From positions 1 through 41,916 of the forward strand of contig JAQUWD010000035.1 in the NCBI GenBank assembly GCA_028693055.1: DNA of 41,916 nucleotides. The letters are read 5' to 3'. Positions within the stretch are counted from its first letter, which is position 1. Each line of letters opens with the position of its first letter. A model generated the notes under the pieces. It searched no databases. It was not told the DNA's origin and worked only from the letters and a program-made list of their open reading frames with translations. Made by a program: the position numbers and the translations under genes. Origin of the DNA: Eubacteriales bacterium. GTDB lineage: Bacteria > Bacillota > Clostridia > Christensenellales > Aristaeellaceae. Shown here piece after piece: positions 1 through 8,591 of this stretch.

Positions 1-448
1 CGGAATAGGACGCTTTGACCACAATCTGCGCAGGCTGAAGACCCATGTCTCCAATATGCTCCTGCACCTCGGCTTCATCCTCTGCGACAGTATCGGTAAT
101 CAGAATATTCGTAGCCGCATCCAAGATTTGGTCTGAAACGGAGTCGTTCAGATCGATCAGCTCTCCGTTTCTCTCTAGGTAGAGCGCGCCTGCCTGATAC
201 ATAAGCGTATAGCCTTGCCCATTTAGCGGCTCCACCGTTAATGACGCCAACGTGGAGGGATCGTTGTTTTGTAAGGCTTTGGCTGTAGGCTCATACTCTG
301 GCGCATAGGAAACGGAGGGAAAGCGGGCTTTGATGGCGGGCAAGAGCAGCACAAAGGCAACCGCCGCAGCCAGCACTGTAACGGAAAGAATAAGAACGAG
401 CTTGCGCCTATGGGGCTTGGGAGGGTTTTTCTTGGATGGATGCTGCAT
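1..448 (-). CDS. DUF4340-type membrane-anchored protein, 3' end cut by window
   Basis: Last gene of the Gld-like ABC operon, running off the left edge; only about 149 codons are visible. Start is the ATG at 448, preceded by an AGGAGG ribosome binding site; it lies 9 nt after the stop of the GldG-like gene. The N-terminus is a basic stretch (MQHPSKKNPPKPHRRK) followed by one hydrophobic segment (residues about 17-34), then an extracellular-looking region with motifs such as LNGQGYTLMYQAG and GELIDLNDS. Position after a gldG-like gene and this layout are typical of DUF4340 proteins, which accompany GldG-like ABC systems in Firmicutes. Their molecular role is not established; a part in a membrane complex with the permease and auxiliary protein is inferred. 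The family call rests on context and general resemblance. Confidence 0.7.
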   Translation of the reverse strand, partial: MQHPSKKNPPKPHRRKLVLILSVTVLAAAVAFVLLLPAIKARFPSVSYAPEYEPTAKALQNNDPSTLASLTVEPLNGQGYTLMYQAGALYLERNGELIDLNDSVSDQILDAATNILITDTVAEDEAEVQEHIGDMGLQPAQIVVKASYS

Positions 449-457
449 GGACGCCTC

Positions 458-1930
458 CTATCGGTTCTTTCTGGGCAGTAAGATAGCCATAGCCCCTATG
501 ATCGCCAGCATGGGAAGCGCTACTAAGAGCACGATTCCCAATGTTTGACTGCCGGCCTTCAACGCCGGACGGAAAGCCGTCGAGGCCATAATATCCAGCG
601 AAATACCGCTTTCCGGGGCTAGCTCCTTCATAACGCTGGTGATGAACTGCTCGTTGAAGGTGCTTTGATAGATGTATTCATCCATCAGCATGGTGCTGTT
701 TCCCAAGGAAAACATCCGGCTGATGTTTCCATTGGCGTGCATCCGCGCGGATAGCAGCGCTACGCTTAGAACCCCTTCCCGATCGTCCGGCTGTTTTTCG
801 ATGGATTCCACACCGTCGGTTAGACTGCGTAAATAGGCATGCTCTCCTGTTTTCAGCACCGTGTTTACGCTGAGACTGTTATCGCCTTGGGTGGGGGTTT
901 CAAAGGCGGAGGCGGCGGGCATCAATAGCACGTCGTAGCCGCCGCTGATTAGGGGCAGCGTCATGTCCAGCTGCTCCATATAGGGGAGCAAATAGAGCTG
1001 CTCGCCGTAATAGCTTTCCGTATCCTCCGCACCGGCAACCACAACCCCCGGCAGGGGAATCACTCCATAACTGCGCAGTAAAGAGAGGTAATGCGGCATC
1101 GTCGTCAGGGGATCCGTATAATCCCGAATGACGAACAAACTGCCTCCATTCTGCGCAAAAGTGGAGATGGTATCCAGCTCTCCGCTGATGAAATCATTTT
1201 GCGGCCCGGCGATCAACAGCACGTCCACATCGTCCAAGGTATCGCCGTTGAGTAGGTTGACGGCCTTGCTGTCGATGGAATTACTCTTCAAAAAGCTAAT
1301 CAAGGTCGCCATAGCGTCGGTGGTCAGCTCCCCATGACCTTGCAAAAAGCCAACCATCGTCACCTCGTCGCGGGTTACGGTGACAATGGCCTCCGTCAGA
1401 TTTTTTTCGTAGGCGACCCCCTCGATTTGGAACTGGCCGGTTTCGATATCATAGCCCCAAGAGGTAAAGTCGTCATAGCTGAGGATTTGGTAGCGATCCG
1501 TATCCGGGCAGGAGACGATAACGCTATCCGCTGCCGGAGCCGATTGATCGGCGCTGGCTGTAAAGCGGGTTAAAATACCGGGATTCTTTGCTATATCCGT
1601 GGGTAGCACGGATATATGATCGTTTAGCAGCTTGTAGCGGTTCAAGACCTGCAAAAGCTGCACGTCCTCTTCGCCGCTCTGATAGAGTAGATATAGGTTC
1701 ACGTCCTTGGTTACCTGCTTAAGGGCGCTTTCGGTTTCTTCGCTGGTGGTCGCATAACCGTTAAAGCTTAAGTCTTTTCGCCAGCCGTATTCTTCCTCCA
1801 GCGCGGCTACCCCGACGTTTACCAGCACGCAGACCGTCAGGAAAACAGCCATGAGGATGGCGCTCAGCTTGCCGTGCCGCCATTTTGGCTCTCGAAATCG
1901 GGCGACCAGCCTATGTAGAAGCTTTTTCAT
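458..1930 (-). CDS. GldG-like ABC transporter auxiliary protein
   Basis: 490-residue protein with an N-terminal membrane segment (about residues 20-45), a large extracytoplasmic domain and a C-terminal membrane segment (about 462-484) ending in basic residues. This is the layout of the ABC-type auxiliary component family (GldG, ABC_transp_aux). Motifs supporting it include YQILSYDDF, VGFLQGHGE, a DVLLIAGPQNDF strand and GGSLFVIRDYTDP. Such proteins accompany an ABC-2 permease and an ATPase; in Bacteroidetes they act in gliding, but in Clostridia the substrate is unknown. Start ATG at 1930 has an AAGGAGG site inside the upstream permease gene and overlaps its stop by 4 nt (ATGA), indicating translational coupling. 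No sign of damage. Confidence 0.88.
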   Translation of the reverse strand: MKKLLHRLVARFREPKWRHGKLSAILMAVFLTVCVLVNVGVAALEEEYGWRKDLSFNGYATTSEETESALKQVTKDVNLYLLYQSGEEDVQLLQVLNRYKLLNDHISVLPTDIAKNPGILTRFTASADQSAPAADSVIVSCPDTDRYQILSYDDFTSWGYDIETGQFQIEGVAYEKNLTEAIVTVTRDEVTMVGFLQGHGELTTDAMATLISFLKSNSIDSKAVNLLNGDTLDDVDVLLIAGPQNDFISGELDTISTFAQNGGSLFVIRDYTDPLTTMPHYLSLLRSYGVIPLPGVVVAGAEDTESYYGEQLYLLPYMEQLDMTLPLISGGYDVLLMPAASAFETPTQGDNSLSVNTVLKTGEHAYLRSLTDGVESIEKQPDDREGVLSVALLSARMHANGNISRMFSLGNSTMLMDEYIYQSTFNEQFITSVMKELAPESGISLDIMASTAFRPALKAGSQTLGIVLLVALPMLAIIGAMAILLPRKNR

Positions 1931-2646
1931 GCCGCGCCTCCTTCCGAAAAGCGCCGAGCGTCCAGCACCCGCACCGCCGCTACCAGACAGACAATGATAA
2001 AAGTGAGAAAAAACAGCACGCTGGAATAACTGAACTGGCCCAGCAGGAATGGCTCGTAGCGATCATACAGGCTGACGAAATTCAAGGCTTTTTCCAGCCA
2101 TGGAACGCCCACCTTGCCAGCCAGCAAATCGGCCATCCAGAGGAAGAAATTCGCGCCAAAGCCCGCAACGGCTCCGGTCATCTGATTTTTGGCAAAGCAG
2201 CTTACAAACAGATCCAGCGCTAGAAAACTGAGGCTTTGTAGCGTAAAGCCTAAAAAGCCTACAAACCATTCGCCGGGGTACACCGTGCCGTATAGGGCGA
2301 TAATCAAGGTAAACACATTGGCAAAGGCCACCGTCATCAGCACGACGGCGGCGGCAGCCAAATATTTGCCAAGCACGGTTTTAAACAGAGAAACCGGCGC
2401 AGTCAGCGTGAGCTGATCCGTTCGCTTCTGCCGTTCCTCGCACAGCAGGCGCATGGTTAAGAGCGGACACAGCAGCATGCATAACGACGTGAGCTGGGCC
2501 AGAAAGGACAGCAGATCGCCGGAAAGCGATTGCAGATTGCTCAGATAAAAGATCAGCCCGGCTAGCGTAAGAAATACGCCCATAAAGGCGTAGCCTACCG
2601 GGGTACGGAAATACGCCAGAAAATCTCGTTTGAAAATCGTGCCCAA
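1927..2646 (-). CDS. ABC-2 type permease (GldF-like)
   Basis: 239-residue integral membrane protein with six hydrophobic segments, starting with a short cytoplasmic head (FKRDFLAYFRTPVGY) that is typical of ABC-2/GldF permeases. The start is a TTG at 2646 with a GGGAG site 8 nt upstream; there is no suitable ATG in frame near it. It lies 18 nt downstream of the ATPase gene and overlaps the GldG-like gene by 4 nt, so the three are one translationally coupled operon. It would form the membrane channel for the ATPase encoded upstream. Substrate is unknown; export is expected for this class. A CcmB- or NatB-like role is the main alternative. Confidence 0.88.
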   Translation of the reverse strand: MGTIFKRDFLAYFRTPVGYAFMGVFLTLAGLIFYLSNLQSLSGDLLSFLAQLTSLCMLLCPLLTMRLLCEERQKRTDQLTLTAPVSLFKTVLGKYLAAAAVVLMTVAFANVFTLIIALYGTVYPGEWFVGFLGFTLQSLSFLALDLFVSCFAKNQMTGAVAGFGANFFLWMADLLAGKVGVPWLEKALNFVSLYDRYEPFLLGQFSYSSVLFFLTFIIVCLVAAVRVLDARRFSEGGAA

Positions 2647-2664
2647 TCCGATGGCTCCCTTCCG

Positions 2665-3597
2665 TTACATTGTATCGGAGATGGCCTTTAAAAAGACCTG
2701 CTCCAAGCTGTCCTGTACGCGGCTTAGCTCCAATAGGGGAATGCTCAGGCTGCTAAGCAGAGAGAAAAGCCGCCTTTCCGGCTCCGGCTGCTTGTAAAAG
2801 GTGATCTGTGCCATGGTTTGATCGCTGTGTGCTGTGGGCAGCACGGTCACACGACGCACACCGTCCAGCTGACGAAGCCTAGACACGATGCTTTTTTCTG
2901 CCGCCGCAACGGTTGCCTGTAGGGTGATCTCGTCCGGGTCATTTTCCTCGCCCAAAGCCATGGCGGTTTTTACCGCGCCCTCGTGCAGGATGACCACATG
3001 GTCGCAAAGCTGCTGTACCTCGCTTAGAATATGAGAGGAAAACAGGATGGTTCTCCCCTTGCCCAAGGTGCGGATCAATCCACGAATTTCCGTAATTTGC
3101 TTGGGGTCTAGGCCCACCGTAGGCTCATCCAGCACTAGTATGTCCGGGTCGCCGCACAGGGCTTGAGCGAAGCCCGCCCGCTGGCGATAGCCTTTGCTTA
3201 AATGGGACAGCAGCCTTCCGCGCATGGCTCCAAGGCCGCAAAGCTCCATCACCTCGTCAATGTGGGCGGGGATGGAGCTTTTTTTTACGCCCTTCAGCTC
3301 CGCTGCGAAGGCTAGATACTCCTGCACGGTCATTTCGTCGTAAAGGGGCGGCTGCTCCGGCAGATAGCCCAAATGGCGCTTGGCCTCCTCTGGCTCCAAT
3401 AAGGAGTCGTGACCGTCCAGCAGCGCCCGTCCGGAGGTGGGCGCCAGATACCCGGTCAGAATGTTCAGCAGGGTAGTCTTGCCCGCGCCGTTCTGCCCTA
3501 AAAGCCCTAATACCGTTCCTTTTTCCACGGTGAGGCTCACGTCCCGCAGGGCGTATACGCTGCCATAGCGCTTGGTCACGTTTTGAATCTCGATCAT
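2665..3597 (-). CDS. ABC transporter ATP-binding protein (GldA-like)
   Basis: Cytoplasmic ATPase of the Gld-like exporter. Visible motifs are Walker A (GQNGAGKTT), a Q-loop region (GYLPEQPPLYDEMT), the signature region (LSKGYRQRAG), Walker B (ILVLDEPTVGLD) and the H-loop (ILFSSHILSE). A C-terminal extension of about 90 residues follows the nucleotide-binding domain, as in CcmA/NatA-type exporter ATPases. A longer reading from 3618 exists, but the ATG at 3597 (MIEIQNVTK) has a GGGAGGG site 6 nt upstream and matches the usual family start, so it is chosen: 310 residues. First gene of the operon with the permease, GldG-like and DUF4340 genes; the product energises substrate export of unknown identity. 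Confidence 0.9.
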   Translation of the reverse strand: MIEIQNVTKRYGSVYALRDVSLTVEKGTVLGLLGQNGAGKTTLLNILTGYLAPTSGRALLDGHDSLLEPEEAKRHLGYLPEQPPLYDEMTVQEYLAFAAELKGVKKSSIPAHIDEVMELCGLGAMRGRLLSHLSKGYRQRAGFAQALCGDPDILVLDEPTVGLDPKQITEIRGLIRTLGKGRTILFSSHILSEVQQLCDHVVILHEGAVKTAMALGEENDPDEITLQATVAAAEKSIVSRLRQLDGVRRVTVLPTAHSDQTMAQITFYKQPEPERRLFSLLSSLSIPLLELSRVQDSLEQVFLKAISDTM

Positions 3598-3639
3598 GCT
3601 CTGCCCTCCCGGTTTCATAGCGGTGGACGACCATTTTTA

Positions 3640-3648
3640 ATCATAGCA
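3640..3648 (-). promoter_or_regulatory. Extended -10 promoter element of the Gld-like operon
   Basis: On the minus strand this reads TGCTATGAT, an extended -10 (TG-n-TATGAT) about 42 nt upstream of the ATPase start. No good -35 hexamer is seen at 16-18 nt, so the call relies on the extended -10 alone. The rest of the gap up to the yesN stop at 3810 shows no other convincing element. Confidence 0.35.
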
Positions 3649-3809
3649 CAGATGGCTGAGGACAGTATGAACTTATTGTAAATTTGAAAAAATGGCTCAG
3701 ACCTCGGCGCGTAGAATTTCGCCATAGGCGTGAAGATCAGGTTTGCCGTGCTGCCTGACAAAAAGCCTTTGTAGTTTCAATGCAGCTGTAAGCATAGAGC
3801 AAGTTCATT

Positions 3810-5216
3810 TTATGCCTTGCGCACAGTACCAGCAAAGACGCTAGGCGTCACACCATATTGCTTTTTAAAAAGACAACTGAAATACTGGGGACTGTTGCCG
3901 CAGCCGACCGCTTCAGCAATGCTTTTGATGGAATCATCGGTCTCAAGAATGAGCTTTTTGGCGTTTTCCATGCGTAGCTGCGCCAGATATTCTGAAAACT
4001 TAACGCCTACACATTTGCGGAAAAGCTTACCCAGATAGTCGGGGTTGATATAGAGCTTGTCGTAGGCAATCTGCCGTAAATTTAGCTCAGCATCCCCATA
4101 ATGTCCTTGAATGTAATCAAGGCATCGCTGAATCACAAGTGGCACTCTGATTTTTTTCTCCTCTGTGGGACAGAACTCGTCAATCACAGACACAAGCTGC
4201 TCTGACGTATCGCATTTCCACACTCTATAGAGCTGCTGTGAGTTCTGATTTCCACTGATAACGGAGCCCGTGGCGCTACGCATGATAAAAAGGCTTGCCA
4301 GCGTTTGCGCAGCGTAGAGACTTTCACAGCCGCTTAATAAATCCCGCAACGCATCGTATCGCGCCACAAGTGGGGTCTCACCCTCAGCTAATTCGACGAC
4401 GTCCCGCATTCGCTTGGGGTGGCTTATAAGCGGATAGCGTCTGCCTACAGCCACAAGTTCCACAACATGGTATACGCTTAGCAGATGGGTAAGAGCCTCC
4501 ATAGCCGCCGAAAAACTGGGAAATAGTGTCCGCAGAACGTCGCCGCGTTCCTCAGGGGAACTTTGCGACATTCTGCAAAGCGTATAACATAGACGATCGG
4601 CTTGCAGTACAATTTTCAGGTTCTCCGTAGGTTCAAGTACAGAGGTTTCACAGTCTGCATCGGAAGCAAGGCATGAGGATAGTACCCATGGCTTTCCAAA
4701 TTCTGGCGTGAGTGGGCGGAAGCTGGCTTCCAGCAATGCTGGATTCTCCACGCCAAACTGCAGCACGGATAGTATCAAGCCTAGGCACATATCCTCATTC
4801 TGTTTTTTAATAAAGGATTGTGTATGCTTCTTGTTCTGTTTCTCTTTTACATCTCGAACGGCCTCCGTAAATGTTACGGTTATTTTTTCGCTGCCGCACG
4901 GCTTTAGTAAATAATGCTTCACACCGCTCTGCATCGCCCGCTGAGCATAGGCAAAATCACGATATCCGGACATAATCACAAACTCGATATCCGGATTGAT
5001 TGCCATCGCCTTCTCAATGAGATCTAGCCCGGAAAGCACAGGCATTCGGATATCCGTCAGCACCAGCTCGGGCGTATTGTCCAGCAAGGCGTGGTAAGCG
5101 TCAATGCCGTTCTCACAGATATCTGATATCTCAATGCCAAGCTCATCCCAATGAATGCACTGCGCAATAGCTCGGCAGGTTGTCGGCTCATCATCGACAA
5201 TCATCAACTTCAACAT
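3810..5216 (-). CDS. YesN-like AraC-family response regulator
   Basis: 468-residue cytoplasmic two-component response regulator. An N-terminal receiver domain (residues 1-125) carries the acidic pair (IVDDEP), the phospho-acceptor Asp in LVLTDIRMPVLSG, the Ser of VIMSGYRDF and the Lys of LLKPCGSE. A poorly conserved middle region follows, and the last 100 residues form two AraC-type helix-turn-helix motifs (LRQIAYDKLYINPDYLGKLF and SIKSIAEAVGCGNSPQYFSC). Start ATG at 5216 has a GGGAGGAA site. It lies only 2 nt after the YesM-like kinase gene and is co-transcribed with it. By family precedent it activates the adjacent, divergent sugar ABC operon (7239-12144) when the kinase senses its cue; that target is inferred from context. 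Confidence 0.92.
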   Translation of the reverse strand: MLKLMIVDDEPTTCRAIAQCIHWDELGIEISDICENGIDAYHALLDNTPELVLTDIRMPVLSGLDLIEKAMAINPDIEFVIMSGYRDFAYAQRAMQSGVKHYLLKPCGSEKITVTFTEAVRDVKEKQNKKHTQSFIKKQNEDMCLGLILSVLQFGVENPALLEASFRPLTPEFGKPWVLSSCLASDADCETSVLEPTENLKIVLQADRLCYTLCRMSQSSPEERGDVLRTLFPSFSAAMEALTHLLSVYHVVELVAVGRRYPLISHPKRMRDVVELAEGETPLVARYDALRDLLSGCESLYAAQTLASLFIMRSATGSVISGNQNSQQLYRVWKCDTSEQLVSVIDEFCPTEEKKIRVPLVIQRCLDYIQGHYGDAELNLRQIAYDKLYINPDYLGKLFRKCVGVKFSEYLAQLRMENAKKLILETDDSIKSIAEAVGCGNSPQYFSCLFKKQYGVTPSVFAGTVRKA

Positions 5217-5218
5217 AT

Positions 5219-6982
5219 TTACATTCCTCCCCTGTTAAGCGGCAAGCGAAGGCGTGCCATGGCGAAGCCGTTATTATTTAGCAACTCCAATCCATATGCG
5301 TCCCCATAGGTCATCCTGCACCGTTGATAAATGCTTTTGAGACCTACGCCAAGGCCGTTGGGCTTGGTTTCACCGCTCATAAGCCTGCCCAGTATACCGT
5401 CCTCAAAGGCGGAGCCGTCGTTTAAAACTTCAATATACAGTACGCCCTCGTTGCAATAGACCTTCAAAATTAAATGGCATACATCTAAGCATTGTTCCAG
5501 TCCATAATTTACTGCATTTTCAACCAACGGTTGAACGCATAATCTGGGAATCAAAAAATCCAGATAGCGTTCGTCAATTTGCTTCTCAAAAGAGAGGCGT
5601 GGCCCAAAACGATATTTTTGGATACTGAGATAATCCTCAATAAGCTCAACCTCGTCATGCAACGATATGAACGGTTCGCTTTCTAGCGTTTTACGCAGTA
5701 TGGCAGCCAAACATCGCGTCATTTCCGCAATCTCTGTTCGGTTCTCAGATGCAGCGCGCCAGAATACCGCATCAAGCGTATTGTACAAAAAATGGGGATT
5801 CAGCTGCTGCTCAAGCGCTTCATACTGCGCTTCTTTAATCAGCAGTTGCTTTTCATAGTTTTCACGGATCAGCAAATCGATTTGCTCTGCCAACGTATCA
5901 AACTGCCTGCGAAGCATTGTTGTTTCTTCCTCGCGTACGGGAATGTCATCCGTAGCTGGCAATTTGCCAACCTTATCCGCCACGTAGCGACGCATGCTTT
6001 GATTGAGCTGCCGCAGTGGATCGGTAATCGTATGCGTCAGGGATACGCTTAGCAGAATCAGAAAAATGATGCCAACCGCTAGCGCAATGTAAACTGAATA
6101 AAGAGCAATGCTGACCCGGCTGATAAAATGTTGATATGGCAACAGAAAATAGTATGAGCGTCCTTCTCCTAGGGTATGAAGCCGCGTGACAAAATAGCTT
6201 TCCTGCTGAATCTTCAATATGTCATAGCCAATCTGGTTCAGCTTGAAGGAATCGTCTAGCCAGGCAACGTCGGCAAGTCCATTGGTGTAAAGAAGCGAAC
6301 CGTCTTTTTCACGGATGATGATCTGCTCCGCTCCAAAGTTCGATGCGTCCGCAATGGCAGTTATTTTCTGAAAGTCCAAACGGCAGAGCAAAACGCCCAA
6401 TTCAGAGAATTCCAGCTTGGCAATTTTTCGTATCATGCGTGTCAAATACAAGCCGTTGCTATCCTCTGGAAACCTAAGCCATGTGATGCCGCCTTCTTGC
6501 AAACGTGCAGTTCGAAGAATTAGCCCCCAGTTCTCATCCGTAACAGGGGGTGAGGAGCTGGTAACCCCGCTGAAATGGGTACCTTGAATGCCGTGCCCAT
6601 TGGTGTCGGGAGGCACGTAAATATCCATTTGGGTAAAGCCGTCGTATTGATTGCATAGCGATTGAAGGCTGCTGAACAGGTTTTTTCGCGCTGTTTTAAG
6701 GATATACGCACTTTCTGTTTCTGAAAGCGCCGATAAGTTATTTTGAATTTCATCCAAAGCAATGACTTGTGATGAAAACTGCGCCGCCTTGCGAAGCGCT
6801 TCATCCACATCATTGGCCATATATTGAAGGGTTTGACATACGGATTGGTATAGCGTTTCATTTTGGCATTGAATCAGATAGGTGATGATTCCCAAAGCAA
6901 AAACGCCCATTAGGATGATTGTGGTCACCTGCACTCCAATGAACTTACTTCTGATCGAAAAACGCCGAAATAATTCATGCAT
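5219..6982 (-). CDS. YesM-like sensor histidine kinase
   Basis: 587-residue membrane sensor kinase. A first membrane segment (about residues 15-38) and a second (about 286-312) flank an extracellular sensing region of roughly 250 residues (dCache-like layout). A HAMP linker follows (TDPLRQLNQSM), then the His_kinase domain with the phospho-acceptor His in QQLNPHFLYNTLDAV and a HATPase region with the N box (VENAVNYGLEQ) and a G box (GLGVGLKSIYQRC). Start ATG at 6982 has GGGAGGG upstream. It pairs with the YesN-like regulator 2 nt downstream and is divergent from the carbohydrate operon, the classic arrangement for extracellular sugar sensing in Bacillota. The ligand is unknown; a plant or microbial oligosaccharide is likely. 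Confidence 0.92.
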   Translation of the reverse strand: MHELFRRFSIRSKFIGVQVTTIILMGVFALGIITYLIQCQNETLYQSVCQTLQYMANDVDEALRKAAQFSSQVIALDEIQNNLSALSETESAYILKTARKNLFSSLQSLCNQYDGFTQMDIYVPPDTNGHGIQGTHFSGVTSSSPPVTDENWGLILRTARLQEGGITWLRFPEDSNGLYLTRMIRKIAKLEFSELGVLLCRLDFQKITAIADASNFGAEQIIIREKDGSLLYTNGLADVAWLDDSFKLNQIGYDILKIQQESYFVTRLHTLGEGRSYYFLLPYQHFISRVSIALYSVYIALAVGIIFLILLSVSLTHTITDPLRQLNQSMRRYVADKVGKLPATDDIPVREEETTMLRRQFDTLAEQIDLLIRENYEKQLLIKEAQYEALEQQLNPHFLYNTLDAVFWRAASENRTEIAEMTRCLAAILRKTLESEPFISLHDEVELIEDYLSIQKYRFGPRLSFEKQIDERYLDFLIPRLCVQPLVENAVNYGLEQCLDVCHLILKVYCNEGVLYIEVLNDGSAFEDGILGRLMSGETKPNGLGVGLKSIYQRCRMTYGDAYGLELLNNNGFAMARLRLPLNRGGM

Positions 6983-7014
6983 CGCTCTTTCCCTCCCACA
7001 CTGCCTGCTTTTTC

Positions 7015-7043
7015 ATTATATAAATGAGCATTCTGAAAAGCAA
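7015..7043 (-). promoter_or_regulatory. Promoter of yesMN-like operon
   Basis: Minus strand reads TTGCTT (7038-7043), a 17-nt spacer and TATAAT (7015-7020). The -10 is perfect and the -35 is weak. It sits about 33 nt upstream of the kinase start and points away from the sugar operon. Confidence 0.6.
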
Positions 7044-7155
7044 GGAGTCGTCGTGGAGCTCTCGCAACATATCTGTTATTTGTACTTAATGTCTGTTTTT
7101 TTGCAGCACTGTACAAGAAACACTGAATGTTAGCAGCATGCATCTATTATAACAC

Positions 7156-7184
7156 TTGTTTTCAGTTGCTTACCATCCTAAAAT
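7156..7184 (+). promoter_or_regulatory. Candidate promoter of the carbohydrate ABC operon
   Basis: TTGTTT (7156-7161), 17-nt spacer, TAAAAT (7179-7184), about 55 nt before the binding-protein start. The weak -35 would fit a promoter needing an activator such as the divergent YesN-like regulator. No unambiguous AraC-type half-sites were identified in the gap 6983-7238. Confidence 0.4.
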
Positions 7185-7238
7185 GACAACAGATGCCGCA
7201 AAAAACGGCAAGATCCATAATGCAGAGGAGGAACAAAC

Positions 7239-8507
7239 ATGAAAAAACTGGTGGCACTATGTCTGGCACTCATGTTACTCGCGGCTTGCACAGCAACCTG
7301 TTACGCCGAGGAGGAGATCACGCTTCGCATGGCTTGGTGGGGTTCCCAAAGCCGCGCGGAAAAGACTCAGAAGATCCTGTCCCTGTTCTCAGAATCTCAT
7401 CCAGGTGTTAGCTTTGAGTATGAAATCTACAGCAATGCCGGCAGCCACAACGAAATGATGGCAACGCAGGCAGCGGCGAATGAGCTTCCTGATCTATTTC
7501 AGGGCGGCGCAATGACGTTGGAGCAGTGGGTCAAGTCGGGTATGCTACTGGACCTTACGCCTTATATCGAAAGTGGGGCGCTGGATCTGAGCAACGTGCC
7601 CGAGTCGATTGTTGATCAAGGGCGCATCGGTGACGGCGTTTATTGCGTAACAAACGGTTTGAACTGCTATGCATTGGCATATAACGCAACGGTGGCCAAA
7701 GAATGCGGTGTGGAAATGAAATATGATATGACATGGGATGAGTTCAATACTGCAACACGCACCATCTTTGAGAAAACCGGCTTGAAAATCAACATGGACT
7801 ATGGCTTTGTAAGCGATATTATTGATCTTGTCGCCCGTGACAGGGGATATGGATTGTATGATGGCAACAAGCTGGGTGTTCCGGATGCCTCGATCTTTGA
7901 GGAAGTATTCCAGTATTATCTGGACGGCGTTACGGAGGGCTGGCACGTAAGCCCGGAAATTTTTGTAGAAATTACTCCCGGTGTGGTGGAAACAGATCCT
8001 CTTATCACAGGCAGCTGCTGGTGTACGGTGGCTTCCTCCAATCAGGCCAACGCGCTTGCCACGCTGATCGACGACCAATTCGAGCTGGGAATGACCTCTA
8101 TTCCCGCCGACAACCCGATTCAGTCTCATAAGGTAGACCCGGCGCAGGCTTTTATGATCTCGGCGAACACCAAGTATCCTGAGCTTTGTGTCGAAATCAT
8201 CAACAACATCACCAATTCCGTAGAATGGAATCAAATTCTAGCCGCCGATCGTGGCGTGCCAATCAACGGATCCATCGCTGAGGGCATTATCAATTCTGTC
8301 AGCGGTGCTTCGACACTGTCTATTCAACTTGTGAAGTATGTTTCTCAGCACTCCTCACCGGCTAGTCCGACTTATCCCAAGGGAGCCGAAGAGTTTAGCA
8401 CGCAGACCAATTTGCTTCTGGAGCAGGTTCTGTATGGGGTTATTACACCCGCCGAGGCCGCGCAGCAGCTTTTTGACGCCGCATCGAAGATTCTATCTGC
8501 TAACTGA
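7239..8507 (+). CDS. Carbohydrate ABC transporter substrate-binding lipoprotein
   Basis: 422-residue family 1 extracellular solute-binding protein. The N-terminus is a lipoprotein signal (MKKLVALCLALMLLAAC) with lipobox LAAC, lipid-modified Cys at residue 17. The mature part begins with the typical ITLRMAWWGSQSR strand and continues with SHPGVSFEYE, DLFQGGAMTLEQWV and DMTWDEFNTATRTI, all usual for sugar binders of the UgpB/MalE type. Start ATG at 7239 follows a GAGGAGG site. It is the first gene of an operon with two permeases and a glycosidase and captures the sugar outside the membrane. No ATPase is encoded here; a shared MsmX-like ATPase elsewhere is expected, as is common in Bacillota. 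The specific sugar is unknown. Confidence 0.92.
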   Translation: MKKLVALCLALMLLAACTATCYAEEEITLRMAWWGSQSRAEKTQKILSLFSESHPGVSFEYEIYSNAGSHNEMMATQAAANELPDLFQGGAMTLEQWVKSGMLLDLTPYIESGALDLSNVPESIVDQGRIGDGVYCVTNGLNCYALAYNATVAKECGVEMKYDMTWDEFNTATRTIFEKTGLKINMDYGFVSDIIDLVARDRGYGLYDGNKLGVPDASIFEEVFQYYLDGVTEGWHVSPEIFVEITPGVVETDPLITGSCWCTVASSNQANALATLIDDQFELGMTSIPADNPIQSHKVDPAQAFMISANTKYPELCVEIINNITNSVEWNQILAADRGVPINGSIAEGIINSVSGASTLSIQLVKYVSQHSSPASPTYPKGAEEFSTQTNLLLEQVLYGVITPAEAAQQLFDAASKILSAN

Positions 8508-8523
8508 CCACGCTTTCAAAAGA

Positions 8524-8565
8524 GGAGGACAGTGCTTTGATTTTGGGCCTGTTCCTCCCTTTTTA
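8524..8565 (+). terminator. Intra-operon hairpin (partial terminator) after the binding protein
   Basis: GGAGGACAG (from 8525) pairs with CTGTTCCTCC, with one bulged base and a loop of about 16 nt, then CTTTTT. It lies between the binding-protein and first permease genes. Such a leaky terminator or mRNA stabiliser commonly makes the binding protein more abundant than the membrane subunits. Confidence 0.6.
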
Positions 8566-8591
8566 ATACTATCGTTAAGAAGGGGTTCGCT

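Noticed and set aside
7545..8234. 229-codon antisense frame in the sugar-binding lipoprotein gene
   Set aside because: No ribosome binding site and no motif; the sense gene is complete and well supported.
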